From JAIBJN01 sp963825255 (lineage in GTDB: Bacteria > Actinomycetota > Thermoleophilia > Gaiellales > Gaiellaceae): a stretch of 64,000 nt of DNA. Below the pieces are notes generated by a model that did not search any database, was not told the DNA's origin, and worked only from the letters and a program-made list of their open reading frames with translations. Positions 26,436 through 35,129 of the stretch are shown here, one piece after another; the stretch's first letter is position 1; every line of letters begins with the position of its first letter. The stretch covers positions 219,077 through 283,076 of the forward strand of contig CAWGSF010000003.1 in assembly GCA_963825255.1 (NCBI GenBank), read 5' to 3'. The translations under genes and the position numbers were made by a program.

Positions 26436-28889
26436 CTAGACGACGAGGTTGACGAGCTTGCCCGGGACGACGATCTCCTTTCGGATCTCCTTGCCGTCCA
26501 CATGCGCGCGCACCCGCGGCAGCTCCTTCGCGCGCGCGACGAGCTCGGGCTCGGAGAGCGCGACGGGCACCTCGACCTTGTCGCGCACCTTGCCGTTCAC
26601 CTGGACGACGAGCTCGAACGTCTCCCGCTCGAGCAGAGCCGGGTCCGCCTGAGGCCACGGGTCCTCCCACAGGCGAGCGTGCCCGAGCCGCTCCCACAGC
26701 TCCTCGGCGACGTGCGGCGCGTACGGCTGGACGAGCCGCACCGCGGTCTCCGTCGCGAAGCGCACCTCCCCGCTCCGCTCCGGGTCGTCCCTGGCGAGGT
26801 AGACGTCGTTGACGAGCTCGATGACGGCCGCGATGGGCGTGTTGAACTGGAACCGGCGCATGATGTCGTCCGAGACCTTGGCGATCGCCTCGTGGCTCCG
26901 CCGGACGAGCGGCGCGTCCGCAGGCACTTCGACCTCGCCCCGCTCCGCGACCTCGAGGCCCAGCCGCCAGAGACGTCCGAGGAACCTGGCCATGCCCTCG
27001 ATCCCCGTGTCCTGCCACTCGATGTCGTCCTCGGCAGGCCCCATGTAGAGGATGTAGAGGCGCACCGCGTCCGCGCCGTAGCGGGCGATCATCTCGTCCG
27101 GCGAGATGACGTTGCCCTTCGCCTTGGACATCTTCGCGCCGAGGTAGTGGATCATCCCCTGCGTGAAGAGGCGCAGGAACGGCTCCCGGAAGCCGAGCAG
27201 CCCGAGGTCGTTCAAGGCCTTCACGAAGAAGCGCGCGTAGAGCAGGTGCAGGATCGCGTGCTCGACCCCGCCGATGTACTGGTTGACGGGAAGCCAGTAG
27301 TTCGCGACCGCCGGGTCCCAGGGCGCCTCGTCGTTGTGGGCGTCCGTGTAGCGGATGAAGTACCAGGACGAGTCGACGAACGTGTCCATCGTGTCGGTCT
27401 CCCGCCGCGCCTCCCCGCCGCAGCGCGGGCAGCTCGTCCGCACCCAGTCCTCGGCGGCCGCGAGCGGGGAACGCCCCTTGGGGAGGTACTCCTCGACCTC
27501 GGGGAGCAGCACGGGCAGGTCCTCCTCGGGGACCGGCACGATGCCGCACTCGTCGCAGTAGACGATCGGGATCGGGCAGCCCCAGTACCGCTGGCGCGAG
27601 AGCAGCCAGTCACGCAGGCGGTAGCCGACCGCCGGGTGGCCGAGGCCGCGCGATTCGAGCCAGTCGACGATCGCCGCCTTCGCCTCGGCGCTCGACATCC
27701 CCGAGAACTGCCCGGACTCGACGAGGCGCTCATCCTCGGAGTGACCTACATAGGCGGCCCCCTCCTCGACCTCGCCGTCCGCGGGCACGACGACGAGCCT
27801 CACGGGCAGACCGTGCTCGTTCGCGAACTCGAAGTCCCGCTCGTCGTGTGCGGGGACGGCCATGATCGCGCCCGTCCCGTACTCCATGAGCACGTAGTCG
27901 GCAACCCAGATCGGCAGCCGCTCGTCGTTCACGGGGTTGACGACGTACCGGCCCGTGAACACCCCTTCCTTGGCCTTCTCGGGGTCGGCGCGCTCGGCGA
28001 CCGGCCGGCCCGCGGCGTGCCGCACGTACTCCGCGACCTCCCGCTCGACCTCGGTTCCGCGGACGAGGTCGGGGACGAGCGGATGCTCGGGCGCGAGCAC
28101 GAAGAACGTGGCGCCGAAGAGGGTGTCCGGCCGCGTCGTGAAGACCGGCAGGTCCGTCTCGGGCTCCTCGACGCGGAAGACGACCTCGGCCCCCTCCGAG
28201 CGGCCGATCCAGTTCCGCTGCATCGTCAGCACGTGCTCGGGCCAGGACTCGAGGAGGGCCATCTCCTCGAGGAGCGCGTCCGCGTAGTCGGTGATGCGGA
28301 AGAACCACTGCTCGAGGCTCTTCGCCTCGACCTCCGCCCCGCAGCGCTCGCAGTGGCCGTCGATCACCTGCTCGTTGGCGAGGACGGTCTGGTCGACCGG
28401 GCACCAGTTGACCAACGCCTCCTTCCGGTAGGCGAGGCCCGCCGCGAAGAGCCTGAGGAAGATCCACTGCGTCCAGCGGTAGTAGGAGGGCTCGTGGCTC
28501 GAGACCTCGCGGTCCCAGTCGATCGCCCACCCCATGCGGTGCATCTGCTCGCGGATCGCGGCGATGTTCCGCTCGGTGACGACGCGCGGATGGCCGCCCT
28601 CCCGGATGGCCGCGTTCTCGGCGGGGAGCCCGAAGGCGTCGTAGCCCATCGGGCGCAGGACCTCGAAGCCCATGCGACGCCGGACGTGCGCGAGCACGTC
28701 CCCGAGCGTGTAGTTCTTCACGTGCCCCATGTGGAGCTCGCCCGACGGGTACGGGAGCATCTCGAGGACGTAGGTGTGCGAGGCGTCGGCCCGCCCGGGC
28801 TCGGCCGGGTTGGGGACGCGGAACGCCTGCTCGCGGCGCCACGCCTCCTGCCACTTCAGCTCGATTGTCTCGGCGTCGTATCGCTCCAT
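26436..28889 (-). CDS. leuS: Leucine--tRNA ligase
   Basis: Class I aminoacyl-tRNA synthetase charging tRNA-Leu. It has 817 residues. HIGH is HMGH at 53-56 (ELHMGHVKNYTLGD); the CP1 editing domain (TTRPDTLFGATFFVLAPEHP) follows; zinc-knuckle cysteines are in CDECGIVP and CPRCGGEA; KMSKS is KMSKAKGNV near residue 585. ATG start at 28889 with GGAG ahead. A leader with a terminator-like hairpin precedes it, suggesting attenuation. A tRNA-Leu(CAA) gene lies at 1142. Confidence 0.98.
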   Translation of the reverse strand: MERYDAETIELKWQEAWRREQAFRVPNPAEPGRADASHTYVLEMLPYPSGELHMGHVKNYTLGDVLAHVRRRMGFEVLRPMGYDAFGLPAENAAIREGGHPRVVTERNIAAIREQMHRMGWAIDWDREVSSHEPSYYRWTQWIFLRLFAAGLAYRKEALVNWCPVDQTVLANEQVIDGHCERCGAEVEAKSLEQWFFRITDYADALLEEMALLESWPEHVLTMQRNWIGRSEGAEVVFRVEEPETDLPVFTTRPDTLFGATFFVLAPEHPLVPDLVRGTEVEREVAEYVRHAAGRPVAERADPEKAKEGVFTGRYVVNPVNDERLPIWVADYVLMEYGTGAIMAVPAHDERDFEFANEHGLPVRLVVVPADGEVEEGAAYVGHSEDERLVESGQFSGMSSAEAKAAIVDWLESRGLGHPAVGYRLRDWLLSRQRYWGCPIPIVYCDECGIVPVPEEDLPVLLPEVEEYLPKGRSPLAAAEDWVRTSCPRCGGEARRETDTMDTFVDSSWYFIRYTDAHNDEAPWDPAVANYWLPVNQYIGGVEHAILHLLYARFFVKALNDLGLLGFREPFLRLFTQGMIHYLGAKMSKAKGNVISPDEMIARYGADAVRLYILYMGPAEDDIEWQDTGIEGMARFLGRLWRLGLEVAERGEVEVPADAPLVRRSHEAIAKVSDDIMRRFQFNTPIAAVIELVNDVYLARDDPERSGEVRFATETAVRLVQPYAPHVAEELWERLGHARLWEDPWPQADPALLERETFELVVQVNGKVRDKVEVPVALSEPELVARAKELPRVRAHVDGKEIRKEIVVPGKLVNLVV

Positions 28890-28906
28890 CGCACGCTCCG
28901 GATACG

Positions 28907-28930
28907 AAAAGGCCTCTCGTACGAGAGGCC
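28907..28930 (-). terminator. Candidate attenuator hairpin in the leuS leader
   Basis: GGCCTCTCGTACGAGAGGCC (28930-28911) is a perfect 20-base palindrome followed on the minus strand by TTTT, 17 bases before the leuS ATG. An upstream hairpin with GGGAGC/GCTCCC arms (28968-28935) abuts it and shares the GCTCCCGAGC stretch. Placed between transcript start and leuS, it looks like a regulated terminator. Confidence 0.5.
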
Positions 28931-28972
28931 GCTCGGGAGCCGTCGGCCGGCGAGGCCGCCTCGCTCCCTGGC

Positions 28973-28993
28973 TCAGGTGAGGATGAACGTCAT
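28973..28993 (-). CDS. Possible leader peptide MTFILT before leuS
   Basis: A six-codon ORF ending 42 bases before the attenuator palindrome. It has one Leu and one Ile codon and no clear Shine-Dalgarno. Its position would suit ribosome-mediated attenuation, but a single leucine codon is weak evidence and the ORF may be chance. Confidence 0.2.
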   Translation of the reverse strand: MTFILT

Positions 28994-29119
28994 TCCGGCC
29001 ACGAAGTCTAGCGGCGGAGCCGGAGCCTGCCGGGCGCGGTCATACCCCCTTCGGGGCATGTGGCGCCCGCGGCTACGGCCTATCGTCGGCCCAGTGGGCC
29101 CACTTCCCCAGGAGGGACG

Positions 29120-29524
29120 ATGAGAAGGATCTCGCTCGCGCTCGCGGTCTGCGCGCTCGTGGTCGCGGCCGCCCCCGGCGTCGCGGGAGCGAAGACGCTG
29201 TCCCAGCGCGTCAATGCGCTCGAGGCGAAGTTGAGCTGCCTCAAGCGGACCGCGATGTCGACGTACGTCGGCTACGCCTGGTACGAGAGCGACGGCAGCG
29301 TCCACATCGTCGGCGACCCGTCCACCGACCTCGGCACCTTCGCCGCCGGCTTCGGCCAGGCCTTCATGGACACGGCCCCGCCCGACCACTGGGTCGTCGT
29401 CGTGAAGAACACGGCCGGCTGCCGCTCGAAGTTCGGGATCGCCACGAACCCGTACGGGGCGCGGCCGGTCCTCCAGCGCGCCCTCGCGCGCGCACACATG
29501 CTTCGCCTGTCGCGCGTCGAGTAA
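29120..29524 (+). CDS. Small secreted protein of unknown function
   Basis: A 134-residue protein with a Sec signal peptide: basic MRR, hydrophobic ISLALAVCALVVAAAPGV and a likely cleavage after VAGA near residue 24. The mature part begins with a short heptad-like stretch (LSQRVNALEAKLSCLKR) and has two cysteines (LSCL, AGCRSK) that could form a disulfide. I do not recognise the family. ATG at 29120 with GGAGGG nine bases upstream. It is divergent from leuS and precedes the DUF1028 gene by 25 bp, so the two may be cotranscribed. Confidence 0.75.
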   Translation: MRRISLALAVCALVVAAAPGVAGAKTLSQRVNALEAKLSCLKRTAMSTYVGYAWYESDGSVHIVGDPSTDLGTFAAGFGQAFMDTAPPDHWVVVVKNTAGCRSKFGIATNPYGARPVLQRALARAHMLRLSRVE

Positions 29525-29549
29525 CAGCGCCCGCTGTCAGAATCGACGT

Positions 29550-30383
29550 GTGGTCTCGACGTACTCGATCGTCGCCTGTGACCTCGAGGCACGCGAATGG
29601 GGCGTCGCCGTCCAGTCGAAGTTCCTGGCGGTGGGCGCGGGGGTGCCCGCCGCCGAGCCGGAGGTCGGCGCCGTCGCCACGCAGGCCTGGGCGAACATGA
29701 GGTACGGGCCCGACGGCCTCGCCCTCCTCCGCGAGCGCTACAGCGCCGAGGAGGTCGTGGCGAGGCTCGTCGGCGCCGACGACGGGCGCGACCACCGCCA
29801 GCTCGGAGTCGTGGACGGGCAGGGGCGAGCGGCGACGTTCACGGGCTCCGACTGCCTCGAGTGGGCCGGGGGGACGACCGGCCCGGGGTACGCGGCCCAG
29901 GGCAACATCCTCGTCTCGGGCGAGACCGTGGACGCGCTGGCGCGGACGTTCGAAGGCTCGACCGGCCGGCCGCTCGCGGAGCGGCTGATCGCCTGTCTCC
30001 GCGCCGCCCAGACAGCGGGAGGCGACCGGCGGGGACAGCAGTCCGCCGCGCTTCTCGTCGTCCGCAAGGACGGTGGCTACGGCGGGACGAGCGACGCGGT
30101 CGTCGACCTGCGCGTCGACGACCATCCGCGCCCGATCGAGGAGCTCGAGCGGCTGTACGCGCTCCACGACCTTCTCTTCGGCGAGACGCCCGAGGACGAG
30201 TGGCTCGCGGTTGACGCGGAGCTCGCCGCCGAGATCCGCGAGCGACTCGCCGCCCTCGGGTACGGAGACGCCGACCTCGAGGCGGCCCTGTCGCGGTGGG
30301 CCGGGGCCGAGAACTTCGAGGAGCGCGTCCGCGGCGCAGACCGCATCGACCCCGTCGTGCTCGACCAGCTCCGCGGCCCCTAG
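29550..30383 (+). CDS. DUF1028 family protein (Ntn-hydrolase-like)
   Basis: A 277-residue protein whose first 200 residues follow the DUF1028 pattern: STYSIVACDLEAREWGVAVQSKFLAVGAGV, ATQAWANMRYGPDGLALL, GYAAQGNILVSGETV, and a histidine-free GGDRRGQQSAALLVV. The C-terminal 70 residues form a helical extension seen in some members. DUF1028 is predicted to have an Ntn-hydrolase fold, but its reaction is not established. GTG start at 29550. It ends 5 bp before a strong hairpin terminator. Confidence 0.85.
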   Translation: MVSTYSIVACDLEAREWGVAVQSKFLAVGAGVPAAEPEVGAVATQAWANMRYGPDGLALLRERYSAEEVVARLVGADDGRDHRQLGVVDGQGRAATFTGSDCLEWAGGTTGPGYAAQGNILVSGETVDALARTFEGSTGRPLAERLIACLRAAQTAGGDRRGQQSAALLVVRKDGGYGGTSDAVVDLRVDDHPRPIEELERLYALHDLLFGETPEDEWLAVDAELAAEIRERLAALGYGDADLEAALSRWAGAENFEERVRGADRIDPVVLDQLRGP

Positions 30384-30387
30384 ACGG

Positions 30388-30419
30388 CCCTGAAGCCCGG
30401 CGGGCGCCGGGCTTCAGGG
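30388..30419. terminator. Bidirectional hairpin terminator
   Basis: A perfect 14-bp stem CCCTGAAGCCCGGC / GCCGGGCTTCAGGG with a four-base loop (30402-30405), located between the convergent DUF1028 and two-TM genes. No T-run is present on either strand. Confidence 0.75.
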
Positions 30420-30440
30420 GTGCGGATCGGGCGAGTCGGG

Positions 30441-31082
30441 CTAGCTGGCCGCGACCGGCTCCGTCGGAGCGGGGGCGGGGGCGCCCGAGGCCACCCGCAG
30501 CGCGCCGCCGACGGCGAGGATGATGAAGCCCACGCCGCTCAGGAAAAGCGCGATTCCCACGACGATGCCGAAGAGGGCGAGCCGCTCGGCCATGTAGGCC
30601 ATGTTGAGCGCGGTCGAGAGGGCCGTCTCGGTCACCCACGTGTTCCGGGCGCCGTTGGAGACCGGGTTGCCCTGCTCGTCCTTGAGAGCCGCGGCCTCGT
30701 CGCTCGTGCCGGCCGGGTTCTCGGGGTCGTCAGCCGCGACGAAGCGACCCATCTGCGCGTACGTCAGGCCACCCGAGGACTCGAGGGCGTGGATGCGCAT
30801 GTACTGCGCGAAACAGCGGGCGTCCGAGCCGTTCTCGATCGGCTGGTCGGCGACGTCGCAGGACGGGATGACGGCGACGTCGGCGATGCCGGCCTCCTGC
30901 ACGGCCGTCTCCGTGTCGGCCGGGTTCATGTCGGCGGAGCCGACGATCTGCTCGCGCTGGAGCTCGTCCTGCGTCGTCGAGCGGGCGTCGAAGCTCATCA
31001 CGAGCGCGCCGATCCCGAACGCGATCAGGACGATGCCGGCGGCCACTCCGCCCCATTGCAAGATCTTGCGCGTGGTGGTCAT
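30441..31082 (-). CDS. Two-span membrane protein of unknown function
   Basis: A 213-residue protein with one N-terminal membrane segment (WGGVAAGIVLIAFGIGALVMSF) and one C-terminal segment (LALFGIVVGIALFLSGVGFIILAVGG). They bracket an acidic extracytoplasmic loop of about 110 residues holding two cysteines (PSCDVAD, ARCFAQYM). The tail is Ala/Pro-rich. The family is not recognised. The ATG at 31082 is preceded by AGGAGAG. That whole start region is a perfect 23-bp tandem duplication, so an upstream eight-codon ORF (MTTTRRVR) ends at the real start. Confidence 0.75.
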   Translation of the reverse strand: MTTTRKILQWGGVAAGIVLIAFGIGALVMSFDARSTTQDELQREQIVGSADMNPADTETAVQEAGIADVAVIPSCDVADQPIENGSDARCFAQYMRIHALESSGGLTYAQMGRFVAADDPENPAGTSDEAAALKDEQGNPVSNGARNTWVTETALSTALNMAYMAERLALFGIVVGIALFLSGVGFIILAVGGALRVASGAPAPAPTEPVAAS

Positions 31083-31116
31083 CTCACTCTCCTCGTGGTG
31101 GTCATCTCACTCTCCT
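31071..31116. repeat. 23-bp tandem duplication of a ribosome-binding site and start codon
   Basis: Two perfect adjacent 23-base copies (31071-31093 and 31094-31116). On the minus strand each contains AGGAGAGTGAG, ATG and the first three Thr codons. The upstream copy opens a short ORF whose TGA overlaps the true ATG. Confidence 0.95.
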
Positions 31117-31205
31117 TGGACTGGTGCGCCACGACGGAGGGTCGCCGACCCGGCAGGCAAATCCATCCGCGCCGCTACCGAACCCGCCTGCGGCCGCTCC
31201 TCACA

Positions 31206-31230
31206 GGCCCTGCGGGTTTCCCGCAGGGCC
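31206..31230. other. Perfect hairpin upstream of the LtrA-like gene
   Basis: GGCCCTGCGGG, loop TTT, CCCGCAGGGCC: an 11-bp perfect stem in the divergent spacer between the two-TM gene and the LtrA-like gene. It may be a leader structure of the plus-strand gene, whose ATG is 33 bases downstream, or a regulator site. Confidence 0.5.
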
Positions 31231-31263
31231 GGCACAGGGCGGCGCTGCTGCGATCATCCCGGG

Positions 31264-32427
31264 ATGAGCGCCGAGCAGGAAGCACCTGCCGAGGACGCGA
31301 CCGCCGAGGAGGAGCACCGGGTCACGACCCTGGAGCTGTTCTTCGACCTCGTCTTCGTGTTCGCGGTCACGCAGGTGACCGGGCTGATGGCCGGCGACCC
31401 GACGTGGGCCGGCCTCGGCCGAGGCCTCCTCGTCCTCGCGGCCCTCTGGTGGGCCTGGGGAGCGTACGCCTGGCTCACGAACGAGATCGACCCGGAGGAG
31501 GGCTCGGCGCTCCTGGCGCTGCTCGGGGCGATGGCGGCGATGTTCGTCGCCGCCCTCGCCGTGCCCGGCGCCTTCTCGAGCGACGGCGTCCTCTTCGGCA
31601 TCGCGTACTTCGCCCTCCGGGCCATGCACATCGTGCTGTTCGCGGCGGTGACGCCCAACGTCGACGTCCGCCAGGCCGCGTTCCGGCTGGCCCGCACGGC
31701 GATCCCCGGCCCAGCGCTGCTGGTCGTCGCGGGCTTCCTCGACGGCCCCGCCCAGATCGCGCTCTGGATCGCGGCGCTGACGATCGACTACTCCGGCCCC
31801 TACGTCTTCGGCGTCCGCGGGTTCTCGGTCCACGCCGAGCACTTCGCGGAGCGCTACGGGCTCGTCGTCATCATCGCGCTCGGCGAGTCGATCGTGGCGA
31901 TCGGGATCGGGGCCGCGGGCATCGAGCTCGACGTCTCGGCCGTCGTCGCCGCCGTGCTCGGGCTCGGCCTCACCGCCTCGCTGTGGTGGGCGTACTTCGA
32001 CGTCGTCGCGCACGTCGCCAGGAGGAAGCTCCTCGAGGCACAGGGCCTCGCCCGCGTTCGACTTGCGCGCGACTCCTTCAGCTACCTGCACCTGCCGCTC
32101 TTCGCGGGGATCGTCCTCTCGGCGCTCGGGATGAAGACGGCGCTCGCGCACCTCGACGAGCCTCTGGAGGCGGTGATCGCCTGCGCCCTGTGCGGAGGCG
32201 TGGCCGTCTACCTGTTCTCGCTCGACGCCATCCGCTTCCGGAACGTCCGCACCGTCAACCGCCGGCGAATCGCCGCCGGGCTCGCGAGCGTCGCGCTCAT
32301 CCCGCTCGCGCTCGAGGTGGACGCGCTGGCCGCGCTCGCGGCGGTCGCTGCCGTCGCGGCGACGTTCATCGCCTACGAGGCGATCCGCTTTCGCGAGAAC
32401 AGAGCGGCGCTGCGCGCGACTGCCTGA
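31264..32427 (+). CDS. LtrA-like polytopic membrane protein (low temperature requirement protein A family)
   Basis: A 387-residue protein with about ten hydrophobic segments. The family signature follows an acidic N-terminus: VTTLELFFDLVFVFAVTQVTGLM, then WWAWGAYAWLTNEIDPEE, FAERYGLVVIIALGESIVAIG and WWAYFDVVAHVARR. The biochemical role of LtrA proteins is unknown; in Listeria the name comes from a cold-growth phenotype. ATG at 31264. It is convergent with a small ORF at 32431. Confidence 0.9.
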   Translation: MSAEQEAPAEDATAEEEHRVTTLELFFDLVFVFAVTQVTGLMAGDPTWAGLGRGLLVLAALWWAWGAYAWLTNEIDPEEGSALLALLGAMAAMFVAALAVPGAFSSDGVLFGIAYFALRAMHIVLFAAVTPNVDVRQAAFRLARTAIPGPALLVVAGFLDGPAQIALWIAALTIDYSGPYVFGVRGFSVHAEHFAERYGLVVIIALGESIVAIGIGAAGIELDVSAVVAAVLGLGLTASLWWAYFDVVAHVARRKLLEAQGLARVRLARDSFSYLHLPLFAGIVLSALGMKTALAHLDEPLEAVIACALCGGVAVYLFSLDAIRFRNVRTVNRRRIAAGLASVALIPLALEVDALAALAAVAAVAATFIAYEAIRFRENRAALRATA

Positions 32428-32430
32428 GGG

Positions 32431-32610
32431 CTACGCGGTCGCGCCGCGAAGGGCGCGGAGCAGTCGCCGGGGCGGGCTCGGACGCTCGGCGAGCGTCTGG
32501 GGCGCTGCGGGCTCCCGGGAGCGGTCGAGCTCCTCCCGGATCTGCCGGTCGCGCTCGAACTGGGTGACGGAGAGGTACGTCACGATGGCGATTCCTGTTT
32601 TCATCGCCAT
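32431..32610 (-). CDS. Small hypothetical protein (59 aa)
   Basis: The ORF starts MAMKTGIAIVTYLSVTQF (an alternative ATG at 32604 gives MKTG) and continues with charged ERDRQIREELDRSREP and an Arg/Pro-rich tail. The mildly hydrophobic start and the charged helix look like a real peptide rather than a shadow frame. No family was recognised. It is convergent with the LtrA-like gene, 3 bp apart, and 68 bp after the redoxin gene. Confidence 0.4.
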   Translation of the reverse strand: MAMKTGIAIVTYLSVTQFERDRQIREELDRSREPAAPQTLAERPSPPRRLLRALRGATA

Positions 32611-32678
32611 CCATCGAACCAGCCATCGGGCTCGCTCGCAGTGGGGCGACCAGGCGTCTCGAGGTGCGGTTAACCGCC

Positions 32679-33669
32679 CTAGCCGAACGTGAACGCGTAG
32701 ACCTGGACGCCAGGATCGAGGAACTCGATCTCGAACGTCCGGTCGTCGACGCGGCCGGGCTGACGGATGAGCTGATGGAGCCGCGGCACGGACAGGACGC
32801 CGTTCCCCTGCTCGTCGATGTCGTCTCCGTGGGACGCGCCCGGCGGCTCCCCGTCGATCAGCACCCGAAAGCGCGCGGAAGCGTCGCCCGTCGGCGGCGC
32901 CACCACGAGGTGGACGTCGCGCGCGTGGAACCGGAACGCGAGCCGGCCTCCTGCCTCGTGGAGGTCGACGCTCTGCCGGTGGATCGCCCACTCGCCCGCC
33001 AGCGCCCACTGGTTCCGTCCCAGCGCCTCGGGGATGGAGTAGGCATGACGCTCGTCTCCGACCGCCCCCTCGGGCGACGCGAACCGCTCCCCGCGGGCGT
33101 AGCCGAGGTACGTCTCCGGAGTCTCGAGATCGTCCCAGTCGGCCGGTGCCTCGAGCCCGGAGCCCTCGACGGAGACGAGCTCACCGTCCACGCCCAGGAG
33201 CTGCTGGACGACCCGCTCCGACTCCGCGTAGCGACCTTCGCCGAAGTGGTGATAGCGGATCGCTCTCTCCGGGTCGACGGCGTAGAGCGCCGGCCAGTAC
33301 CTGTTCGCGAACGCGTCCCACACCGCGTAGTCGTTGTCGATCGCGACCGGATAGTCGACCCGCAGCTCCTGTCACCAGCCGGCGGACGTTCTCGACGTCG
33401 TGCTCGAACGGAAACTCCGGCGCGTGCACGCCGACCACGACGAGGCCCTGGTCCCGGTACTTCTCGGCCCAGGCGCGGATGTAGGAAAGCGTCCGCAGCC
33501 AGTTGATGCACGTGTAGGTCCAGAAGTCGACGAGGACGACGTGCCCTTGCAGATCGTCCGCCGTGAGGGGCTCGGAGTTGAGCCACTCGTTCGCCCCGTC
33601 GAACCCGGGCGAGCGGCCCTCGAAGGACAACTCGACCGTCTCGGGACCGGACTTGCGGAACAGGCTCAT
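32679..33669 (-). CDS. Redoxin with DipZ-type C-terminal domain (one frameshift)
   Basis: About 330 residues. The N-terminal thioredoxin-fold domain (LQGHVVLVDFWTYTCINWLRTLSYIRAWAEKY) is followed by GVHAPEFPFEHDVENVRR. The C-terminal carbohydrate-binding-like domain resembles the end of mycobacterial DipZ (ETYLGYARGERFASPEG, GEWAIHRQSVDLHE, LVVAPPTGDASARFRVLIDG). The redox motif is C54-I-N-W57: the resolving cysteine is absent, so a monothiol or non-classical reaction is likely. There is no signal peptide. The frame changes near 33373 (RRLVT/ELRVDYPVAIDNDYAVW), probably a one-base excess. It lies 13 bp after the epoxide hydrolase gene. Confidence 0.82.
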
Positions 33670-33682
33670 GACGGCCCCCTGG

Positions 33683-34875
33683 CTACCGCAGTGACCTGAA
33701 AGCGGCTCGCACCTCGGTCGTGAAGAGCTCCGGCTCCTCCCACGCGGCGAAGTGGCCGCCCCTGTCGACCTCGTTGAAGTAGCTGACGTTGGGGTACGAG
33801 TTCTCGACCCAGCTGCGCGGCGACCGCCAGATCTCGCCGGGGAACGTGGTGAAGCCGACCGGGAGCGAGACCCCCGGAGGAGCCTGGCCGGACGCGCGTG
33901 CTTGAGCCAAGGCTTGTCCGTCCTCCCAGTACGACCGGGCCGCCGAAGCCCCGGTGCCCGTCAGCCAGTACAGCGTGATGTTGTCGACGATGGTGTCGCG
34001 GGTGAGATTGCCCGCGGGCTCGCCGTCGACGAAGGCGTGGGAGATCTTGTAGTAGCTGTCCGTGTCGTGGTCGAGCAGCCAGGCGGCCAGGGCGACGGGT
34101 GAATCCAGCAGGGCGTAGCCGATCGTCTGCGGCCGCGTGGCCATCTCCAGGAAGTAGCCGAAGCCGCTCTCCCTGAATGTGGCGAGCTGGTCCGCCGCCG
34201 CGCGTTCCTGCTCGGACTCCGCCGGCTGGGGGCCGGCCAGCACCGTCACGAGCAGGTTCACGTGGATGCCGAGCAGCCCCTCGGGCGCCTGCCGTCCCAT
34301 CGCGTCGGTGACGGCGGCGCCCACGTCGCCGCCCTGGGCGACATAACGGGTGTAGCCGAGGCGGCGCATCAGCTCCGCCCAGGCCTGCGCGACGCGACCG
34401 ACGTTCCAGCCGAGCTCGGCGGGCTCGCCGGAGAAGCCGTAGCCAGGCAGGGACGGCAGCACGAGGTGGAACGCGTCCTCCGCTTGCCCACCGTGCGCGG
34501 TCGGGTCGGTCAGCGGGCCGATGGTCTCGAGCAGCTCGATCACCGAGCCGGGCCAGCCGTGCGTCATGATCAGCGGCAGCGCGTTCTCGTGTCCCGACTT
34601 CACGTGGATGAAGTGAATGTCCGCGCCGTCGATCTGGGTCGTGAACTGCGGCAGCGCGTTCAGCCGCGCCTCCACGCGCCGAAGTCGTACTCGTTCGCCC
34701 AGTAGTTCGCGAGCGCCCGGATCGTCGCGAGCTGGACGCCCTGCGACCGGTCCGGGACGAGCTCCTTGCTGGGCCAGCGCGTCGCCGCGATGCGCCGGCG
34801 CAGGTCGTCGATCTCGTCTTCAGGAGTCTCGACGCGAAACGGACGGATCTCGATGGCGGTCTCGGCGGTGCTCAT
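33683..34875 (-). CDS. Epoxide hydrolase, EH-N plus alpha/beta-hydrolase (one frameshift)
   Basis: About 397 residues. It opens with the epoxide-hydrolase N-terminal domain (IRPFRVETPEDEIDDLRRRIAATRWP) and continues as an alpha/beta-hydrolase with oxyanion loop THGWPGSVIE and nucleophile Asp in AQGGDVGAAV. The cap has tyrosines in DSYYKISHAF and ITLYWLTGTGASAARSYWEDG, and the catalytic His is in DRGGHFAAWEEPELF. It would open epoxides to diols; the substrate is unknown. The frame changes near 34680 between YDFG and RVEARLNALPQF. ATG at 34875. A remnant of a second copy lies directly upstream. Confidence 0.87.
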
Positions 34876-34893
34876 GACGACCTCCTTGCCCAA

Positions 34894-34950
34894 CGTAGTG
34901 CCCTGAACGCGGCCCGGACCTCGCTCGTAAAGAGCTCCTCCGCCTGGATG
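34894..34950 (-). pseudogene. C-terminal remnant of a second epoxide hydrolase
   Basis: The minus strand reads AEELFTSEVRAAFRALR, nearly identical to the end of the intact gene (PELFTTEVRAAFRSLR). It is followed a few codons later by a stop overlapping the intact gene's ATG. Only about 18 codons survive. This looks like the stump of a tandem paralogue lost by deletion. Confidence 0.75.
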
Positions 34951-35129
34951 CACACCCTCGAGGACCCAACTAAGCCGGCGCGGCGAGAACCCAAGGACAA
35001 ACCGCCCGTCTGAGGGTCCGATCGATGCAACAATCGAACTGCCTCGCAACCGCAGCGACGGTATGGCTCGACAACCTCAGCTCCGACAGGGTCGGCGGAT
35101 CTCGGTGAAACCGCACCGAAGCGCTCACC

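Noticed and set aside
28890..28993. T-box riboswitch before leuS
   Set aside because: No AGGGTGG-type antiterminator sequence or specifier stem is recognisable in the short leader.
32366..32626. 86-residue ORF MAGSMDGDENRNRH on the minus strand
   Set aside because: It overlaps the end of the LtrA-like gene and is Arg/Pro-rich; the adjacent-frame ORF 32431-32610 looks more protein-like.
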